From assembly GCA_040756715.1 (NCBI GenBank), contig JBFLYE010000054.1, positions 1-8,576 on the forward strand: 8,576 nt of DNA, given 5' to 3'. The translations under genes were made by a program, and so were the position numbers. Shown in pieces: positions 6,704 to 8,576 of this stretch. The number at the start of each line of letters is the position of its first letter. Within the stretch, counting starts at the first letter, position 1. Source of the stretch: a bacterium (GTDB lineage: Bacteria; UBA9089; UBA9088). Under the pieces are notes generated by a model. That model was given only the letters and a program-made list of their open reading frames with translations. It ran no database searches and was not told where the DNA came from.

Positions 6704-7494
6704 TCAGAATAATCAAGAACAGGCTTTTTTTGGGAGCTATAGTTTTATTCTCTATTTTCTCAATTATTCCTTTGTTTCTCATTCTCTTTTTTATATTCAA
6801 AAATGGCATATCTTCTTTGGATTTTCTTTTTACTTCCCAGATTTTAAATGCCATTGTGGGAACATTTATTTTAATTATCCTTGCAGGGATATTTTCTATT
6901 CCTTTAGGCATTCTAGCTGGAATATATCTTTCTGAATCTAAAGGAAGGCTGGTATATTTTGTAAGGCTATGTGTTGAGGTCTTACAAGGGATTCCATCCA
7001 TTGTTATTGGAATAATTGTCTATCTCTTAATTGTTGTTCCAATGAAAGGATTTTCTGCTATATCGGGTGGTTTTGCTTTGGGAATAATAATGCTTCCTGT
7101 TATCATAAAATCAACCGAGGAAACCCTAAAGCTTATTCCATATTTCCTAAAGGAGGCATCATTAGCGCTTGGCGTTCCATATTACAAGACAATCCTAAAG
7201 GTTATTCTGCCAGCAGGCTTTTCTGGAATTTTGACAGGAATCCTTTTAAGTATAGCAAGGGTCTCTGGGGAGACAGCACCCCTTCTCCTTACAGCATTTG
7301 GCTCTTGCTTTATGAATCTTGATATTTCAAAGCCAATAAACTCCCTTCCCCTACTTATCTTTAATTATGCTACATCGCCGTATTCTGATTGGATATCACA
7401 AGCCTGGGGGGCTTCCCTTATTTTAGTCTCACTTGTTTTAATCTTAAATATAATAGCTAAGTTAGTTGTAAAAAAATGGAAAATACAGTTTTAA
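6697..7494 (+). CDS. pstA: Phosphate ABC transporter permease PstA
   Basis: The second membrane subunit of the importer has 265 residues. It has about six hydrophobic segments beginning near residue 11, an EAA loop at EASLALGVPYYKT (153-165) and the conserved GETAPLL (191-197) that marks PstA. It pairs with PstC to form the channel. The ATG at 6697 overlaps the last 7 bases of pstC, and an AGGAAGGG sequence (6685-6692) supplies a ribosome-binding site, unlike pstC and pstB. The 3' end overlaps pstB by 19 bases. Length is slightly below many PstA proteins, but no key region appears missing. Confidence 0.95.
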   Translation: MLIRIIKNRLFLGAIVLFSIFSIIPLFLILFFIFKNGISSLDFLFTSQILNAIVGTFILIILAGIFSIPLGILAGIYLSESKGRLVYFVRLCVEVLQGIPSIVIGIIVYLLIVVPMKGFSAISGGFALGIIMLPVIIKSTEETLKLIPYFLKEASLALGVPYYKTILKVILPAGFSGILTGILLSIARVSGETAPLLLTAFGSCFMNLDISKPINSLPLLIFNYATSPYSDWISQAWGASLILVSLVLILNIIAKLVVKKWKIQF

Positions 7495-8234
7495 AAATAG
7501 AGGGCCTTTATGCCTATTTTGGAGAGCATTGTGTTTTAAAGGATATAAACCTCTCCTTACCTTATAACAATGTAATAGCAATTATGGGGCCATCGGGTTG
7601 TGGAAAGACAACCCTAATAAGGTGTATCAACAGAATGCATGAGCTTATAGAAGATGCAAAGATAGAGGGCAAGGTCTTTCTGCAGGGTGAAGATGTGTAT
7701 AGCCTTGATCCTATAATTGCAAGGAGAAAAACAGGGATGGTCTTTCAAAGGCCAAACCCATTTCCCACAATGAGTATATACGATAATGTCATTGCAGGTT
7801 ATAAGCTAAATGGGATAAAGATAAATAGCTCTGAGAGGGAGAGAATTGTTGAAGAATCCTTAAGAAAGGTGGCCTTATGGGATGAAGTTTGTAATTGTCT
7901 GCATAAAAGGGGAACATTTTTATCGGGTGGTCAGCAGCAAAGGCTTTGTATAGCAAGGGCTTTGAGCCTGAACCCAGAGATATTATTGCTTGATGAGCCT
8001 ACATCTGCCCTAGATCCAAAGGCTACATCTTCTATAGAAGAGCTAATCATAAAGCTAAAGGAAAGCGTGACCATCCTCATTGTTACCCACAATATTGAAC
8101 AGGCAGCAAGGGTCTCTGATTTTACCGCATTTCTATACCTAGGCGAGCTAATTGAATTCGGGAAAACAGAAAAAATCTTTACCGTTCCATCTGATAAAAG
8201 GACAGAGGAATATCTAACAAGGAGGATTAGATAA
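7476..8234 (+). CDS. pstB: Phosphate ABC transporter ATP-binding protein PstB
   Basis: PstB is the cytoplasmic ATPase that powers phosphate import through PstCA. The 252-residue protein has every nucleotide-binding motif: Walker A GPSGCGKT (38-45), Q-loop Q91 within the PstB-typical FQRPNPFP (90-97), signature LSGGQ (149-153), Walker B ILLLDE (169-174), D-loop SALD (177-180) and switch H205. The FQRPNPFP sequence is a reliable PstB marker among ABC ATPases. The ATG at 7476 lies 19 bases inside pstA and has no Shine-Dalgarno sequence, suggesting translational coupling. It is the last pst gene here: the usual phoU partner does not follow, and the next gene is flagellar. I see no clear Rho-independent terminator after the stop. 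Confidence 0.97.
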   Translation: MENTVLKIEGLYAYFGEHCVLKDINLSLPYNNVIAIMGPSGCGKTTLIRCINRMHELIEDAKIEGKVFLQGEDVYSLDPIIARRKTGMVFQRPNPFPTMSIYDNVIAGYKLNGIKINSSERERIVEESLRKVALWDEVCNCLHKRGTFLSGGQQQRLCIARALSLNPEILLLDEPTSALDPKATSSIEELIIKLKESVTILIVTHNIEQAARVSDFTAFLYLGELIEFGKTEKIFTVPSDKRTEEYLTRRIR

Positions 8235-8237
8235 AGT

Positions 8238-8247
8238 GTATATATAC
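8238..8247. promoter_or_regulatory. Perfect 10-bp palindrome upstream of the fliF promoter
   Basis: GTATATATAC is its own reverse complement and lies between the pstB stop and the fliF -35 box, centred roughly 50 bases before the predicted fliF start. It could be a regulator site or simply an AT-rich alternating run. There is no second copy in the window to support a regulon. Confidence 0.25.
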
Positions 8248-8258
8248 GATAATTTTGC

Positions 8259-8287
8259 TTGACTTTATTTTTAAAGGAACATAAAAT
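8259..8287 (+). promoter_or_regulatory. Sigma70-type promoter of fliF, leaderless geometry
   Basis: TTGACT (8259-8264) and TAAAAT (8282-8287) are 17 bases apart, and six bases separate the -10 box from the GTG at 8294. The predicted transcription start coincides with the start codon. Flagellar hook-basal-body genes are often driven by sigma54 or sigma28, but I see neither a GG-N10-GC element nor a sigma28 motif here. An AAAGGA at 8273-8278 lies 15 bases from the GTG, too far for a good ribosome-binding site. Confidence 0.6.
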
Positions 8288-8293
8288 AAAAAT

Positions 8294-8576
8294 GTGGGTA
8301 GGTTTTTTGAGCAGATAACAGCCCTTTGGAAAAGCTGGACAAGGGGAGAGAAAATTACCATTGTAGGCGGTGGATTGCTTTCCTTTATCCTCCTTCTTTT
8401 TCTTATTTCATACATAACCAGGGCAGAATATGCTGATTTATATACAAATATATCCCCTGAGGAGGCAGGAAGAATCGCAAGCAAGTTTGAGGAATGGAAA
8501 CAACCATATAAATTGGAGGGAACAACCATCAAGGTTCCTATAGCTGACAGGGACAAATTAAGGCTTAAACTTGCCT
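8294..8576 (+). CDS. fliF: Flagellar MS-ring protein FliF, N-terminal part (cut by window edge)
   Basis: FliF forms the membrane-embedded MS ring on which the flagellar motor and export apparatus are built. The 94 visible residues begin with a short cytoplasmic helix (FFEQITALWKSW, 4-15), then one membrane segment (about 21-42), then the start of the periplasmic ring-building region: YADLYTNISPEEAG (46-59) and PYKLEGTTIKVP (71-82), both typical of FliF. The frame stays open to the right edge. The start is taken as GTG at 8294, the only usable start codon between the in-frame stop at 8282-8284 and the conserved region. An ATG at 8292 overlaps it but is in another frame that ends after eight codons. 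The gene has its own promoter, so it probably begins a flagellar operon. Confidence 0.93.
   Translation, partial: MGRFFEQITALWKSWTRGEKITIVGGGLLSFILLLFLISYITRAEYADLYTNISPEEAGRIASKFEEWKQPYKLEGTTIKVPIADRDKLRLKLA

Noticed and set aside
8227-8556. Minus-strand open frame of 109 codons across the start of fliF
   Set aside because: The plus strand clearly encodes FliF here, with conserved YADLYTNISPEEAG and PYKLEG segments.

Overview
This is a stretch of bacterial chromosome, AT-rich and densely coded, from an organism I cannot place below the level of Bacteria. PriA, a DksA/TraR-type zinc-finger protein, a fused HisIE, a PstS with a lipoprotein signal, and the flagellar MS-ring protein FliF point to a motile bacterium with ordinary histidine biosynthesis. 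Arg codons are mostly AGG/AGA and Ile is often ATA. The mixture of unrelated housekeeping genes and AT-rich microrepeats between genes would suit a poorly sampled lineage, but that is only an impression. I see no phage, transposon, CRISPR, tRNA or rRNA genes.

Layout, left to right. Positions 1-109 are an AT-rich spacer with short AATTCAAAA repeats. Positions 110-328 hold a doubtful minus-strand ORF of 72 codons. priA (335-2302, plus) encodes the primosome helicase and converges on a dksA-like regulator gene (2333-2701, minus). hisIE (2822-3427, minus) lies behind the dksA-like gene and is divergent from ahcY. ahcY (3552-4805, plus) encodes S-adenosylhomocysteine hydrolase and is followed after 34 bases by pstS, pstC, pstA and pstB (4840-8234). 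The four pst genes overlap one another and make a complete high-affinity phosphate ABC importer: lipoprotein receptor, two permeases and ATPase. No phoU follows in the window. After 59 bases fliF begins (8294) and runs off the right edge.

The most notable non-coding signal is the promoter arrangement. Good sigma70-type promoters can be read in front of priA, hisIE and fliF, placed so that the expected transcription start falls on the first base of the start codon. The dksA-like gene would have a leader of only about 6 bases. None of the four has a Shine-Dalgarno sequence at normal spacing. ahcY, by contrast, has a strong Shine-Dalgarno sequence and a predicted 16-base leader. This suggests frequent leaderless or near-leaderless mRNAs in this organism.

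Other points of interest are a short PriA that appears to lack the winged-helix domain and has DEEQ in place of DEEH in helicase motif II, and TTTARGA heptamers that supply both the ribosome-binding site and the first base of the pstS start codon. I found no convincing undescribed multi-gene system; the genes are recognisable housekeeping families.
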